DNA of 10,359 nucleotides from JAJTZA01 sp041744075. GTDB taxonomy: Bacteria; Verrucomicrobiota; Verrucomicrobiia; Chthoniobacterales; Terrimicrobiaceae. This document shows positions 1 to 8,009 of the stretch, piece after piece. The stretch is from the NCBI GenBank assembly GCA_041744075.1, contig JBGTLQ010000318.1:1-10359 (forward strand), in the 5' to 3' direction. The translations under genes were made by a program, and so were the position numbers. The notes beneath the pieces were generated by a model that was not told where the DNA came from, ran no database searches, and saw only the letters and a list, made by a program, of their open reading frames with translations. How positions within the stretch are numbered: position 1 is the first letter of the stretch; every line of letters starts with the position of its first letter.

Positions 1-1
1 G

Positions 2-1351
2 CCGCCTGAACCGACTTGCACAAATTCGGGATCCAAATCGGTCAGCCCCCTGCGCGACCTCGATTATTCAGTGCTGCAACAATGCATGCATTGCGGCATG
101 TGCCTGCCCACATGTCCAACTTACGATGACACGAAACTGGAGCGAAACAGCCCACGCGGCCGGATCTCGCTCATGCGTGCGATTGCGGATGGAAACCTCG
201 AGGCCACCAAGGAATTTGGCAAAGAAATGTATTTCTGCCTTGGATGTCTTGCCTGTGAGACCGCCTGCCCGGCCGGCGTCGATTATGCCCACATGTTTGA
301 AATCGCCAGATCCGAGGTCGAGCGTTCAGGCGAACTCGACACGCCGAAACGAACCGTCATTCGCACGCTGACTCTGAGGTTTATATTTATGCGGCCCCGC
401 CTTCTCCGGGTTGTGGGCCGATTGCTCTGGATTTACCAAGTCACGGGATTTCAATCTCTCTTCCGCGCTCTCCATTTGAACCGCCTTCTTCCCCGCGATT
501 TTCGTGAATTGGAACCGATCACTCCCACCGTCCGCGCCAAGTTTTCTCATCAGTTAATCGCGCCCACCGAAAAGCGAGCCACCGGAGCAAAACGCAAAGT
601 GGCCTTGCTCACCGGCTGCGTCCAGGACCTCGTGCTTCCTGAAATCAACCGCGACACCGCCGATGTGTTGCTTGCGAATGATTGCGAGGTTTTCACGCCG
701 CCCGTGCAGCCCTGCTGCGGATCCTTGCATGGTCACAATGGGGAACTCGAATTGGCCCGCACGCTCGCCCGCCAACAGATTGACCTCATTGATCCCTTCA
801 GCGTCGATGCCATCATTTCCAATGCCGGAGGTTGCGGGTCACATCTGCGCCATTACGACCGCCTGCTGGAAGATGATCCGGTCTATCGTGAGGCCGCAGC
901 CGAGTGGTCGAAGAAGCTCAAGGATATCCACGAATACCTTGTCGAAATCAATTTCCGCCCGCCGCTGGCCTCGCCCCTTTCCGGTCCTGTGACCTATCAC
1001 GAGTCCTGTCATCTCTCCCACGGCCAACACATTATCTACCAGCCCCGGACGATCCTGAAATCGATCCCCGGCCTCCAACTTGTCGAGTTGCCGGAAAGTC
1101 AGTGGTGCTGCGGAAGCGCCGGCATCTATAACATCACCCAACCCGAGATGGCGGCCAAATTGCAGAAGCGCAAAATGACCCATATCGAACACACAGGAGC
1201 CCCCGTCGCCGCCACTGCAAATCCCGGCTGTCACCTTCAACTCGAAAACGGGGCAAAAAACTCCAACCTGCCACTCCGCGTGGCCCACCCCATTTCCCTC
1301 TTGGCAGAAGCCTACCGGGCAGAAAAGAATCCGCACCATGGCCGCAATTAA
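2..1351 (+). CDS. glcF: GlcF-like (Fe-S)-binding oxidoreductase subunit, 5' partial
   Basis: Iron-sulfur subunit of a glycolate-oxidase-like (FAD/Fe-S) dehydrogenase, expected to pass electrons from an FAD subunit (GlcD/GlcE type) towards the membrane. Two ferredoxin-type [4Fe-4S] motifs are visible: CMHCGMCLPTCP (Cys28, 31, 34, 38 of the visible frame) and CLGCLACETACP (Cys79, 82, 85, 89). Two CCG domains follow, with QPCCGSLHG and, near the C-terminus, SQWCCGSAG; HESCH and NPGCHLQLENG belong to the second. The frame is open to the left edge with no usable ATG, GTG or TTG before the GTG at 71. A start at 71 would put the first cluster Cys at residue 5, with no Shine-Dalgarno, so the true start is probably outside the window. 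The FAD subunits are not visible and may lie upstream. Related CCG proteins (LutA, HdrD-like) are alternatives; the two full clusters plus two CCG domains fit GlcF best. Confidence 0.88.
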   Translation, partial: PPEPTCTNSGSKSVSPLRDLDYSVLQQCMHCGMCLPTCPTYDDTKLERNSPRGRISLMRAIADGNLEATKEFGKEMYFCLGCLACETACPAGVDYAHMFEIARSEVERSGELDTPKRTVIRTLTLRFIFMRPRLLRVVGRLLWIYQVTGFQSLFRALHLNRLLPRDFRELEPITPTVRAKFSHQLIAPTEKRATGAKRKVALLTGCVQDLVLPEINRDTADVLLANDCEVFTPPVQPCCGSLHGHNGELELARTLARQQIDLIDPFSVDAIISNAGGCGSHLRHYDRLLEDDPVYREAAAEWSKKLKDIHEYLVEINFRPPLASPLSGPVTYHESCHLSHGQHIIYQPRTILKSIPGLQLVELPESQWCCGSAGIYNITQPEMAAKLQKRKMTHIEHTGAPVAATANPGCHLQLENGAKNSNLPLRVAHPISLLAEAYRAEKNPHHGRN

Positions 1352-2486
1352 TTCTGTCATACAACCCGGCGAGACCGTCGGGATTTTGGGAGGAGGCCAG
1401 TTGGGCCGGATGTTTGCCATCGCAGCGCGCAGGATGGGTTACCGGGTCCACACTTTCGAGCCTCAACCAGACAGCCCTGCAGGCCAGATCAGCGACCATG
1501 AGGTGGTGGCGCCCTATGATGATTTGGATGCCGTCCGCGAGTTCGCCCATGGGGTTTCTGCGATGAGCTTCGAATTTGAAAATATTCCTCATGACGCCAT
1601 CCAAGCTGCTGCCGAGATCTGCCCGGTGCGACCTCAAGCCAGCGTCCTCCACACCTGCCAAAACCGCGAGCGTGAAAAACGATTTCTGGAAAGTCATGGC
1701 TTCCCTTGCGCGCCCTTTGCCATTGTGGATTCTGCTGGTTCCTTGGCAGAAGCCCTTGAAAAAATCGGAACCCCCTCCGTCCTCAAAACCGCAGATTTTG
1801 GTTATGATGGCAAAGGCCAACTCAAAATCACGGACCCTCAGGGCCCCGAAGCGCTTTGGAAAACCTTCGCCGCCCCGCGAGCTGTGCTCGAAGGTTGGAT
1901 CCCATTTGAAGCCGAGTTGTCGGTGATCGTCGCCCGCGGCCTCAACGGTGACACTGTCACCTTTTCCCCCTCTGAAAATATCCACACCAATCACATCCTC
2001 GACCTCTCGATTGTGCCCGCCAGATTTCCGATGGATGTCCTCGACGAAGCCTCCGAACTCGCAAAATCCATCGCCCGGGAACTCGATGTCATTGGCCTCC
2101 TCGCCGTGGAAATGTTTCTCACCAAATCTGGGAAAATCCTCATCAACGAACTGGCCCCCCGACCGCATAATTCCGGCCATTTCTCTTTTGACGCCTGCGT
2201 CACGAGTCAGTTTGAACAACAACTCCGCGCGGTGTGCGGCCTCCCCCTTGGCTCCACGAAACTGCTCTCACCAGTCGTGATGCTCAACCTGCTTGGAGAC
2301 TTCTGGTCCGCCGGAGAACCCGACTGGCCAACCCTCCTCAGCAACCCAACCGCCAAACTCCACCTCTACGGAAAATCCGAACCCCGCCCGGGCCGAAAAA
2401 TGGGACACGTCTGCTTCCTCGATGACATCCCCTCAGCCCTCGCCAGTGCGAATAAATACCGCGGGCCGCTGAAGAATCAAGCTTGA
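1338..2486 (+). CDS. purK: N5-carboxyaminoimidazole ribonucleotide synthase (PurK)
   Basis: ATP-grasp enzyme of purine synthesis. It uses ATP and bicarbonate to carboxylate aminoimidazole ribonucleotide to N5-CAIR, the substrate of PurE. At 382 aa it has the usual family length. The N-terminal pre-ATP-grasp fold carries GILGGGQLGRM (residues 15-25) and SFEFENIP (77-84). The ATP-grasp core has KTADFGYDGKGQ (150-161) and the metal/ATP-binding NELAPRPHNSGH (270-281), followed by TSQFEQQLRAVCGLPLG. All landmarks are intact, so it should be active. Its ATG at 1338 lies inside the end of the GlcF-like gene (14-base overlap), which suggests co-transcription and perhaps coupled translation. No strong ribosome-binding site precedes it. 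purE is not in the window. Confidence 0.96.
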   Translation: MAAINSVIQPGETVGILGGGQLGRMFAIAARRMGYRVHTFEPQPDSPAGQISDHEVVAPYDDLDAVREFAHGVSAMSFEFENIPHDAIQAAAEICPVRPQASVLHTCQNREREKRFLESHGFPCAPFAIVDSAGSLAEALEKIGTPSVLKTADFGYDGKGQLKITDPQGPEALWKTFAAPRAVLEGWIPFEAELSVIVARGLNGDTVTFSPSENIHTNHILDLSIVPARFPMDVLDEASELAKSIARELDVIGLLAVEMFLTKSGKILINELAPRPHNSGHFSFDACVTSQFEQQLRAVCGLPLGSTKLLSPVVMLNLLGDFWSAGEPDWPTLLSNPTAKLHLYGKSEPRPGRKMGHVCFLDDIPSALASANKYRGPLKNQA

Positions 2487-2542
2487 GCGAACTCAACAAC
2501 AAACATCACATCAAAGAGAAGTTTTCTCAAGCTTTCCAGAGG

Positions 2543-2681
2543 CAAGTGGGCGGGCAAGGGACTGCCCAGCCCTACCATCAATGGGGCGCTTCCCGCTCGC
2601 GCCAGCTCGTTACTGGGGTAGGGCGAGGCAGTCTCCTCCTTCGCCAAGGCTTCGGCGGGACAAGCCTTGCCCGCCCATTTT
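2543..2681. repeat. Imperfect foldback repeat in the purK-bactofilin gap
   Basis: A 139-bp non-coding element with nested inverted repeats. The outer arms TGGGCGGGCAAGG (2547-2559) and CCTTGCCCGCCCA (2665-2677) match over 13 bp and extend outward by a G-T pair and two A-T pairs. Inner arms GACTGCC (2560-2566)/GGCAGTC (2627-2633) and GCCCTACC (2569-2576)/GGTAGGGC (2617-2624) continue the same axis, with a short mismatch between them and extra sequence on the right side. The right arm also holds a small CGCC/GGCG hairpin (2642-2657). It looks like an extragenic palindromic repeat or a MITE-like element. Whether it is repeated elsewhere in the genome cannot be seen here. Confidence 0.7.
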
Positions 2682-2778
2682 TTGCTATCAGGAAGATCGC
2701 TGCCTCTCAATAAAACGTCAATCAACCTCGCTCATCTTTCAATCACACCCTCGTGCAACAAAACCCCAGAATGTGAGT

Positions 2779-2807
2779 TGGACAAGATCGGATTTCGGGA
2801 ATATTGT
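2779..2807 (+). promoter_or_regulatory. Candidate promoter for the bactofilin gene
   Basis: TGGACA (2779-2784) and TATTGT (2802-2807) are separated by 17 bases, giving 5/6 and 4/6 matches to sigma-70 consensus boxes. The predicted transcript start would lie about 10 bases before the bactofilin ATG at 2824, leaving little or no leader. This fits the lack of a visible Shine-Dalgarno sequence. The match is by eye and could be chance. Confidence 0.25.
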
Positions 2808-2823
2808 TGATTTTCTTTCAGCT

Positions 2824-3285
2824 ATGAACCTCAACAACCTGACCAATTTTATGCCAGAAACCTCTGCATCAGCTTCTAAAAACATCTTGTCCAGTGATGT
2901 GGACGTCAAAGGCACCATCCGCTTTGAGAGCGAGTTAATTTTTGATGGAAAACTGGAGGGGGAAATTGTTTCCGAGGCCGGACTTCTTACGCTTGGAAAA
3001 AACGCCAATGTTCATGGTGAGGTCAAAACCAAGGCGGTGGTCGTGCATGGCACGGTGACAGGAAACATCACTGTTGTGGAGCGGGCGGAATTGAAGGCCA
3101 GTTCTCAACTCACTGGTGACCTTGCTGCTCAGCGGATCATCATCGAGGAAGGGGCCACCTTTATTGGCCGATCCGAAGTGACTCCCAACCGCGGAAATAT
3201 TGCTCGGGGTTCCACCCCGGCCGCAAGTTCAGCAACCCCAGCGGCTGACACCAGCCGGAAGAACCAGCCAGCGACGGCTTCCTGA
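2824..3285 (+). CDS. Bactofilin family cytoskeletal protein
   Basis: A 153-aa protein with the bactofilin (DUF583, polymer-forming cytoskeletal) beta-helix core at about residues 22-125: DVKGTIRFESELIFDGKLEG, then repeated G-x-V/I strands through HGEVKTKAVVVHGTVTGNI and AQRIIIEEGATFIGR. Short disordered N- and C-terminal tails (the latter Ala/Ser/Thr/Pro-rich) flank the core, as is typical. Bactofilins polymerise without nucleotides at the inner membrane and place cell-wall or envelope machinery. The reading frame is open further upstream, but that part overlaps the foldback repeat, so I chose the ATG at 2824; ATG 2851 (MPETSAS) is an alternative. It ends 12 bases from the end of the convergent lipoprotein gene. 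Confidence 0.9.
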   Translation: MNLNNLTNFMPETSASASKNILSSDVDVKGTIRFESELIFDGKLEGEIVSEAGLLTLGKNANVHGEVKTKAVVVHGTVTGNITVVERAELKASSQLTGDLAAQRIIIEEGATFIGRSEVTPNRGNIARGSTPAASSATPAADTSRKNQPATAS

Positions 3286-3297
3286 TTTTTTCCAAGG

Positions 3298-3924
3298 CTA
3301 GTTCGAGGCGACGTTAACCTGCACTTTTCGAACACCGGTTGTGTTTAGCGCGGTGTCAACCGCTGCCGCGATTGTTTTGGGTTCAAAGTTTGCTGGCACA
3401 TCCAGGGTGACTGTGCCGGAGCTGACTTTCGCCGTGCTGGCCAGATTGGGTTCGGCGACGGCGGCAAGACCTGCCCTCACGCGGCTGAGCAGAATGGCAT
3501 CCTCAAATAAGCCTTGATCTTCTTGAGCCAGGGCATTGTTGCCTGCAAAAACGAGTTGAGTAGAGGACGAGGATTCCAATTGACCTGCCGTCACTAAGGT
3601 CGCAAGGGGCGCACCAATCGCCGGGCTCTCGGTGGTGACCGGAGCTTCCGGGGCAGGGGCATCTATTGCCGCTGGTGGAGCGGGTTGGTCACTCGTGGTT
3701 TCTGCGACCTGCGGCTGGATCTGAGGTTTAGGCCGGGGTTTGGGGGTTGGCTTGGAGACGGTCCTTTTCCTTTTGGGGGGTTTGACAGTTTTTGTGTCAC
3801 TTGGCGTGGGCGTGACCACCACAAGGCTCGGCTCGGGTGTTTGGGAGGAAGGCGTTGAGCACCCCGCCAGCAGCACCCCCAGACAAAGCATTGGAACTGT
3901 GAGGGGGAGAGAAAGTTTCGGCAT
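3298..3924 (-). CDS. Pro-rich lipoprotein with BON-like C-terminal domain
   Basis: A 208-aa envelope lipoprotein. The signal peptide MPKLSLPLTVPMLCLGVLLAGC ends in a lipobox (LLAGC, Cys22). A long linker rich in Pro, Thr, Lys and Ala (about 23-105) could span periplasm or peptidoglycan; it contains the basic run KPPKRKRTVSKPTPKPRPKP. The last 70 residues (about 140-208) have the rhythm of a BON domain: DAILLSRVRAGL, then a VSSGTVTLDVPA strand pair, a helix, and TTGVRKVQVNV. BON domains are small lipid- or envelope-binding modules. The frame opens at a GTG at 3972, but the ATG at 3924 gives a proper signal peptide. It is downstream of the beta-helix gene on the same strand, 82 bases away. The BON assignment is a pattern judgement. 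Confidence 0.75.
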   Translation of the reverse strand: MPKLSLPLTVPMLCLGVLLAGCSTPSSQTPEPSLVVVTPTPSDTKTVKPPKRKRTVSKPTPKPRPKPQIQPQVAETTSDQPAPPAAIDAPAPEAPVTTESPAIGAPLATLVTAGQLESSSSTQLVFAGNNALAQEDQGLFEDAILLSRVRAGLAAVAEPNLASTAKVSSGTVTLDVPANFEPKTIAAAVDTALNTTGVRKVQVNVASN

Positions 3925-4006
3925 GTAAGACTTTTCGCACGGCAGGACCGGAAATTCAATGTGGTTTCCCACAAGCCCCGCATTTTCTCACGGTTTTTCA
4001 GCTCTG

Positions 4007-4684
4007 TCAGTCCCTTCTGGGGATAATATCAACTTGCTGGCGGAGCCGTGCGATTCGTTTTTCCGGGAGGATCCCCCGCCAGGAAACACCCGGGTAGATG
4101 AGCGCCTCGCGCCCAATGATGGAACCCGGGGATATGACGCTATTGCACCCAATCTCGGCATGGTCGCCCACAATGGCACCAAATTTTCGCAGGCCTGTTG
4201 GCATGGCAGAGTCCGGGAGCGAAACGGTGACCTCCCTCCGGTCCAAGCGCACGTTGGAGAGAATCACGCCGGCTCCCAGGTGGGCTTTGTAGCCGAGGAT
4301 TGAGTCGCCCACGTAATTAAAATGCGCGACCTCTGCCTTATCGAAGACGAGACAATTTTTGAATTCGCAGGAATTGCCGGCAACAACATTGTTTCCAATG
4401 ATGACATTCTCGCGGATATAGGCTCCATTGCGGATCTGGCAGTTCTCGCCAATCCACGCCGGGCCCTTGATCATTGCGCCGGGTTCGATGACCGTGCCCC
4501 GGCCCACAAACACCTCTGGCCCCAGAAATGGCTTCCCGATGAGGGTTCCCAGCATGGCAGGTTTCAGCCGGAATTGCAGGTAGGGGGCAATTTTATCCAA
4601 CACCTGCCACACATGCTCGACGTTGTCGAAAATGATCCGGTGGTCGGTGTGATCGAGATTGAGAAAATTTCCCGGTGAAAACAT
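4007..4684 (-). CDS. GlmU-like left-handed beta-helix (hexapeptide) protein
   Basis: A 225-aa protein dominated by hexapeptide repeats (I/V-G-x-x-x-x), such as VFVGRGTVIEPGAMIKG, IGENCQIRNGAYI and VIIGNNVVAGNSC. It resembles the acetyltransferase half of GlmU: FKNCLVFDKAEVAHFNYVGD, then SILGYKAHLGAGV, aligns by eye with the GlmU stretch holding the catalytic His (KAGHLTYLGD), and the His and Tyr are kept. The GlmU nucleotidyltransferase half is absent; the first 75 residues carry no visible Rossmann motif. It may acetylate or otherwise acylate an amino-sugar or sugar nucleotide in the cytoplasm, but the substrate is unknown. The ATG at 4684 has GAGG five bases upstream and lies 7 bases after the kinase stop, so the two genes are probably co-transcribed and translationally coupled. 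Confidence 0.82.
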   Translation of the reverse strand: MFSPGNFLNLDHTDHRIIFDNVEHVWQVLDKIAPYLQFRLKPAMLGTLIGKPFLGPEVFVGRGTVIEPGAMIKGPAWIGENCQIRNGAYIRENVIIGNNVVAGNSCEFKNCLVFDKAEVAHFNYVGDSILGYKAHLGAGVILSNVRLDRREVTVSLPDSAMPTGLRKFGAIVGDHAEIGCNSVISPGSIIGREALIYPGVSWRGILPEKRIARLRQQVDIIPRRD

Positions 4685-4691
4685 CAGCGCC

Positions 4692-6671
4692 TCACTTGTT
4701 GATCTGCTCAACCAACTGGTCCAATACCTCGGCTGGTTTGCTTCCTGTGGTGATCGCGGCTCTTGCGGCTTCAATGTCCGGGAGCAGGGCTTTTGCGGCT
4801 TCCGGGGTGGCGGCTGTGTCCACTTTGCGTTTTAATCCAAGCACCAAGCGGGCATCTTCGCGATAAGGTTTCGCCATGGTTTTGTAGTCCCCAATCCATG
4901 GATAATCCTTCGGTGGTCGCCCGGACACAAACATCCTCAAGATGGGTTCGGCGTTTTGAAGGTCTCCAAGCTGCCAGTTGTGCATGGCAAAACAGAAGAG
5001 CCCGAAGGATTCAAAATTTGAATTGGAGTAGAGGCTGGACGTGCGTCGATCAATCTCTTTGTCCGGCTGCGCAAGCAGGCGGCATGCCTCAACAAAAAAG
5101 TTTGCAACGGCCACATCCGGTTCCACGGAAGAATACAAGTCGGCCTTCTGGATTTGCTCAAACAAAGCCGCCGCTCCGGCTGTGTCACCTAGAAGAAGTG
5201 CGGTTAGGCCCTCATTCATCATGGCCCAATTTTTGCGGGGTTGGGTGACACCTGGGGTTTCCGACAAATTGCGAAACTCACTACGTGCCTCATCAAATTG
5301 ACTGCTCGCTGCAAGTTGTACGGCACTTGTGAACGCGGCATCAAATTCCTCCGGGATAAATGCACCAGCCTCTACTTTGACGACGCCCGGGAAAATCTGG
5401 TCGCGATACATGTAGATCACGCTGCCAGCCACCAAGGCCACAATAAGCAGAACCAAGGTGATCCATGCTGTAAAATTGCGGGTCTCCTTGGTCTCAAGCA
5501 CCACACGGGCTTTGGGCTGCGGGGGTTTTTTGATCCGTTCGGTCAGCTTGTTTTTTGCATAACCAAGATGTTCGATCAACTCAGCATAGGACGCATACCG
5601 GTCGTCCGCATTTTTTGCGATCATCCGGTTAATGACATAGGCTGTCTCGCTGGACACATCCGGCGCGAACGCTTGGAGGCTGATTGGTTGGCTTTTCAGT
5701 TGTTTGAGGGCTACCATGGAGGCCGTTTCCGCTTCGTAGGGAGGACGTCCTGCAAGGGCATGAAAAAGCGTGCCGCCCAAGCTGTAAATATCACTCCGAA
5801 AATCCTCCGGCTGATTGTCCAACTTTTCTGGAGCAATGTAATAAGGGGTTCCCCAGATTTCCCCCACGGCGGCGGCAGCCTCATCCATGATGATTGCCAG
5901 ACCGAAATCCACGAGCTTGGCCGTGTGCGCATCAGCAAACAGAATATTTCCAGGCTTGATATCACGATGGATCAGATCTTTTTCCAGAGCTGCCTGAAGC
6001 CCCTCCGCGATTTGCATGCCTATTTGCAGAACCTGCATTTCCGGGACCCGCCGCTGCAAGGCCAGTAGGTCGTCCAACGAGGCGTTGGGAATCAACTCCA
6101 TCGCCATGTAAAATTGCCCATGGTCTTGGCCAAACGAAAAAACTTTAACCACATAGGGGTGGTTGATCGAAGCGGTGATTCGGGCCTCCGCCGCCAATTT
6201 TTCACGCTCTTCGGGACTGCTGGCCAGTTCGCGTTTCAGAACCTTCAACGCCACATTCCGATTCAAATTACAATCCTGCGCTTTAAACACTTGGCCCATC
6301 CCGCCCTGACCAATCAGTTCCAGCAGCTTGTAGTGGTTGAACTGTTTGCGGGCCCGCAAGGCCTGCCCACAGCTGGGACAATGAATCTTCGAGAAGGGAT
6401 CCTGAAGTGTGACATCCATCAAAGTCCCGCAGGCGGGGCAGGCTTCCAAAAGCTGCCCATCGGAAGCCGCCTCGTGCATGGGATTATCATCCAGCACAGG
6501 CAAGGAATCCATCAACTCCGGCTCTTCGGGCGGGGCGGGTTCAGTGGTTTCTGTCTGATCAGTTTCACCTGGTTGCTGATCAGATGGCGCAGCCTCCACG
6601 GTTTCATCAGGGCTCTGCGTTTCGTTGGCCTCATCTGGTTGGGCTGGAGGATCTTCGGTGGGTTCTGGCAT
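4692..6671 (-). CDS. Membrane Ser/Thr protein kinase with N-terminal zinc ribbon
   Basis: A 659-aa Hanks-type kinase. Order: an acidic Pro/Glu/Thr-rich N-terminus (1-70); a zinc ribbon with CPACG (Cys78/81) and CPSCG (Cys98/101); a kinase domain (about 114-375); a single membrane span (about 401-421); and an alpha-helical, TPR-like extracytoplasmic tail to the C-terminus. Kinase landmarks are intact: glycine loop GQGGMGQVF, Lys143 in VALKVLK, Glu162, HRDIKPGN (235-242), DFGLA (255-259) and GTPYYIAPE (274-282). It should be catalytically active, phosphorylating cytoplasmic targets in response to an envelope signal. The architecture is common in Verrucomicrobiota and Planctomycetota. The frame also opens at a GTG at 6692; I chose the ATG at 6671, and neither has a clear ribosome-binding site. 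The beta-helix gene follows closely. Confidence 0.93.
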   Translation of the reverse strand: MPEPTEDPPAQPDEANETQSPDETVEAAPSDQQPGETDQTETTEPAPPEEPELMDSLPVLDDNPMHEAASDGQLLEACPACGTLMDVTLQDPFSKIHCPSCGQALRARKQFNHYKLLELIGQGGMGQVFKAQDCNLNRNVALKVLKRELASSPEEREKLAAEARITASINHPYVVKVFSFGQDHGQFYMAMELIPNASLDDLLALQRRVPEMQVLQIGMQIAEGLQAALEKDLIHRDIKPGNILFADAHTAKLVDFGLAIIMDEAAAAVGEIWGTPYYIAPEKLDNQPEDFRSDIYSLGGTLFHALAGRPPYEAETASMVALKQLKSQPISLQAFAPDVSSETAYVINRMIAKNADDRYASYAELIEHLGYAKNKLTERIKKPPQPKARVVLETKETRNFTAWITLVLLIVALVAGSVIYMYRDQIFPGVVKVEAGAFIPEEFDAAFTSAVQLAASSQFDEARSEFRNLSETPGVTQPRKNWAMMNEGLTALLLGDTAGAAALFEQIQKADLYSSVEPDVAVANFFVEACRLLAQPDKEIDRRTSSLYSNSNFESFGLFCFAMHNWQLGDLQNAEPILRMFVSGRPPKDYPWIGDYKTMAKPYREDARLVLGLKRKVDTAATPEAAKALLPDIEAARAAITTGSKPAEVLDQLVEQINK

Positions 6672-6793
6672 TGATCGAATTGGGGAAAGCACGTAGTTAC
6701 CAGATTTCTCAGGAAAGCGCCATAAAGAAACCTGCGCATTATGACTTGCCTGATTGTCGGCTGTGGGGTTAGTCTTTTAGAAATTCCCAAACC

Positions 6794-7075
6794 ATGAATT
6801 TCTTATTCCTCGCCGGCGGTGCCTTTCTTGCAGTGGTTGCAACCCAGCCCGAACCAGAACTCATTAATCATACTCTTCGCTCAGAGAAAGTTTTCGCGAA
6901 GGAAGTGGTCACCCGGAATCGTTGGGGAACCGTCATGTTGCCCAATGGCAAAGGCGGCTACAGCTTGATTGCCCCCGTGAATCAGGAATATATTAATTTC
7001 AGCTTGGTGCAACCGCCGGTCTCTCCCATGCCCGCTTTCCGTCCGACGGGTACGGTTGTGGTTGTTGTGCCTTGA
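6794..7075 (+). CDS. Small secreted protein of unknown function
   Basis: A 93-aa protein starting with a short hydrophobic signal sequence (MNFLFLAGGAFLAVVA), with likely cleavage just after residue 16. The mature part has a charged stretch (RSEKVFAKEVVTRNRWGTV), a Gly-rich turn (NGKGGYSLIAP) and a hydrophobic C-terminal strand (GTVVVVVP). I recognise no domain. It is divergent from the kinase gene across a 122-base gap and lies just before the lipoprotein gene, whose frame can open with a TTG overlapping its TGA, so the pair may form one transcript. Confidence 0.6.
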   Translation: MNFLFLAGGAFLAVVATQPEPELINHTLRSEKVFAKEVVTRNRWGTVMLPNGKGGYSLIAPVNQEYINFSLVQPPVSPMPAFRPTGTVVVVVP

Positions 7076-7107
7076 TCAGTTTTTTCTTTATTCCGGCATC
7101 ACTCACA

Positions 7108-7884
7108 ATGCGATTTGGGGTCAGGGATTTGGTCCGTCTCTGCGCGGCGTCGATCATGATTTCCGCGCTGACTGGTTGCGGCTCCACCCGCGAGGCCCCG
7201 GCGTCCACGGCTCCCTACAACGAAGTGGTTCCATTAGACCGTCGGCTGCAAGAATTTGCAGCTGCGAACAATCAGCGGTCCTATGAGGCCTTGAGCAGTT
7301 TTTTTGCTGTGGGTGCCAGATTGCAATCTCCGGCGATCCCTCGCTCCGGTAGCGCCGATGACTACAAGCGCAGCCTTGCTGCCGAACCCTTCCGCATGGA
7401 AATCTCAGGAACAGAAATTCTGTTTGCAAACAATCTTGGGGCCAAAACCCGCAGCCGGGTTCGGATGAGTTCACCCGCGCGTTATTCCTTGGAAGAGCCC
7501 ATGGAAGTGCGTTGGCGGTTTGAAGACGGCCAATGGCGAATCTATGAAATGGAATTTCCCGCATGGTCTCCCATTCTTGGCACATGGAGAAAAGCCGGTG
7601 CCCGTGGGGAACCATCCATGGAACTGCACCTGATTCCCGGTGGGCAATATTTGGTGTATGCCGAACGTGACCGGACTCTTCCCACCTTCCGGGGACGTTA
7701 TCGCATCGAAGGCAGCAACCTCTATCTTGTCGATTCCTCAGCCTCGGTAGCCTCAAACCTTAATACGGAAGAAGGCCGCTATGTGGTGATCCTCAGCGGA
7801 GGGTCTGCTGACTTCCGCAAGGTGGCTGACGAAAACCGCTGGCGGGCCGACCGTTTTGAAGGCGGATGGACGGCTGCACGCTGA
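7108..7884 (+). CDS. Lipoprotein with NTF2-like domain
   Basis: A 258-aa predicted lipoprotein. The signal peptide MRFGVRDLVRLCAASIMISA ends in the lipobox LTGC (Cys24). Residues about 35-150 look like an NTF2/SnoaL-like fold: RLQEFAAANNQRSYEALSSF at the start, then alternating strands ending in VRWRFEDGQWRIYEMEFP. The second half (about 155-258) is beta-rich, with GTWRKAG, LIPGGQYLVYAERDRTLPTF and GRYRIEGSNLYLVD, like a small lipocalin-type barrel. The exact role is unknown; probably envelope-bound ligand or protein binding. The frame also opens at a TTG at 7072 that overlaps the previous stop, but the ATG at 7108 gives the better signal peptide. Confidence 0.75.
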   Translation: MRFGVRDLVRLCAASIMISALTGCGSTREAPASTAPYNEVVPLDRRLQEFAAANNQRSYEALSSFFAVGARLQSPAIPRSGSADDYKRSLAAEPFRMEISGTEILFANNLGAKTRSRVRMSSPARYSLEEPMEVRWRFEDGQWRIYEMEFPAWSPILGTWRKAGARGEPSMELHLIPGGQYLVYAERDRTLPTFRGRYRIEGSNLYLVDSSASVASNLNTEEGRYVVILSGGSADFRKVADENRWRADRFEGGWTAAR

Positions 7885-8009
7885 GGTTATTGCTTGTCCA
7901 ACAGGCCTGGATCCCACGTCATGGCGTAATGTCGGAGATGCCTGCGGTCAAACGAAGCAGCCGATTCAACCCAAAGCCGAGCGGTCGAGGATTCGGTGGA
8001 TCGCTCTGT

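Noticed and set aside
71..73. GTG as the start of the GlcF-like gene
   Set aside because: It would place the first cluster cysteine at residue 5, has no ribosome-binding site, and the frame is open to the window edge; the gene is better read as 5'-truncated.
1134..2222. 362-codon open frame on the minus strand
   Set aside because: It is antisense to the clearly recognised purK and GlcF-like genes, and its translation shows no domain.
2483..2713. 76-codon plus-strand frame after purK
   Set aside because: Most of it is the foldback repeat; the translation is low-complexity and matches no protein pattern.
3266..3291. AGCC/GGCT hairpin followed by six T at the bactofilin end
   Set aside because: The stem has only four pairs and is separated from the T-run by several bases; too weak for a terminator call.
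3960..3973. TGTGG/CCACA hairpin between the beta-helix and lipoprotein genes
   Set aside because: Five pairs without a T-run on the transcribed strand; could be chance.
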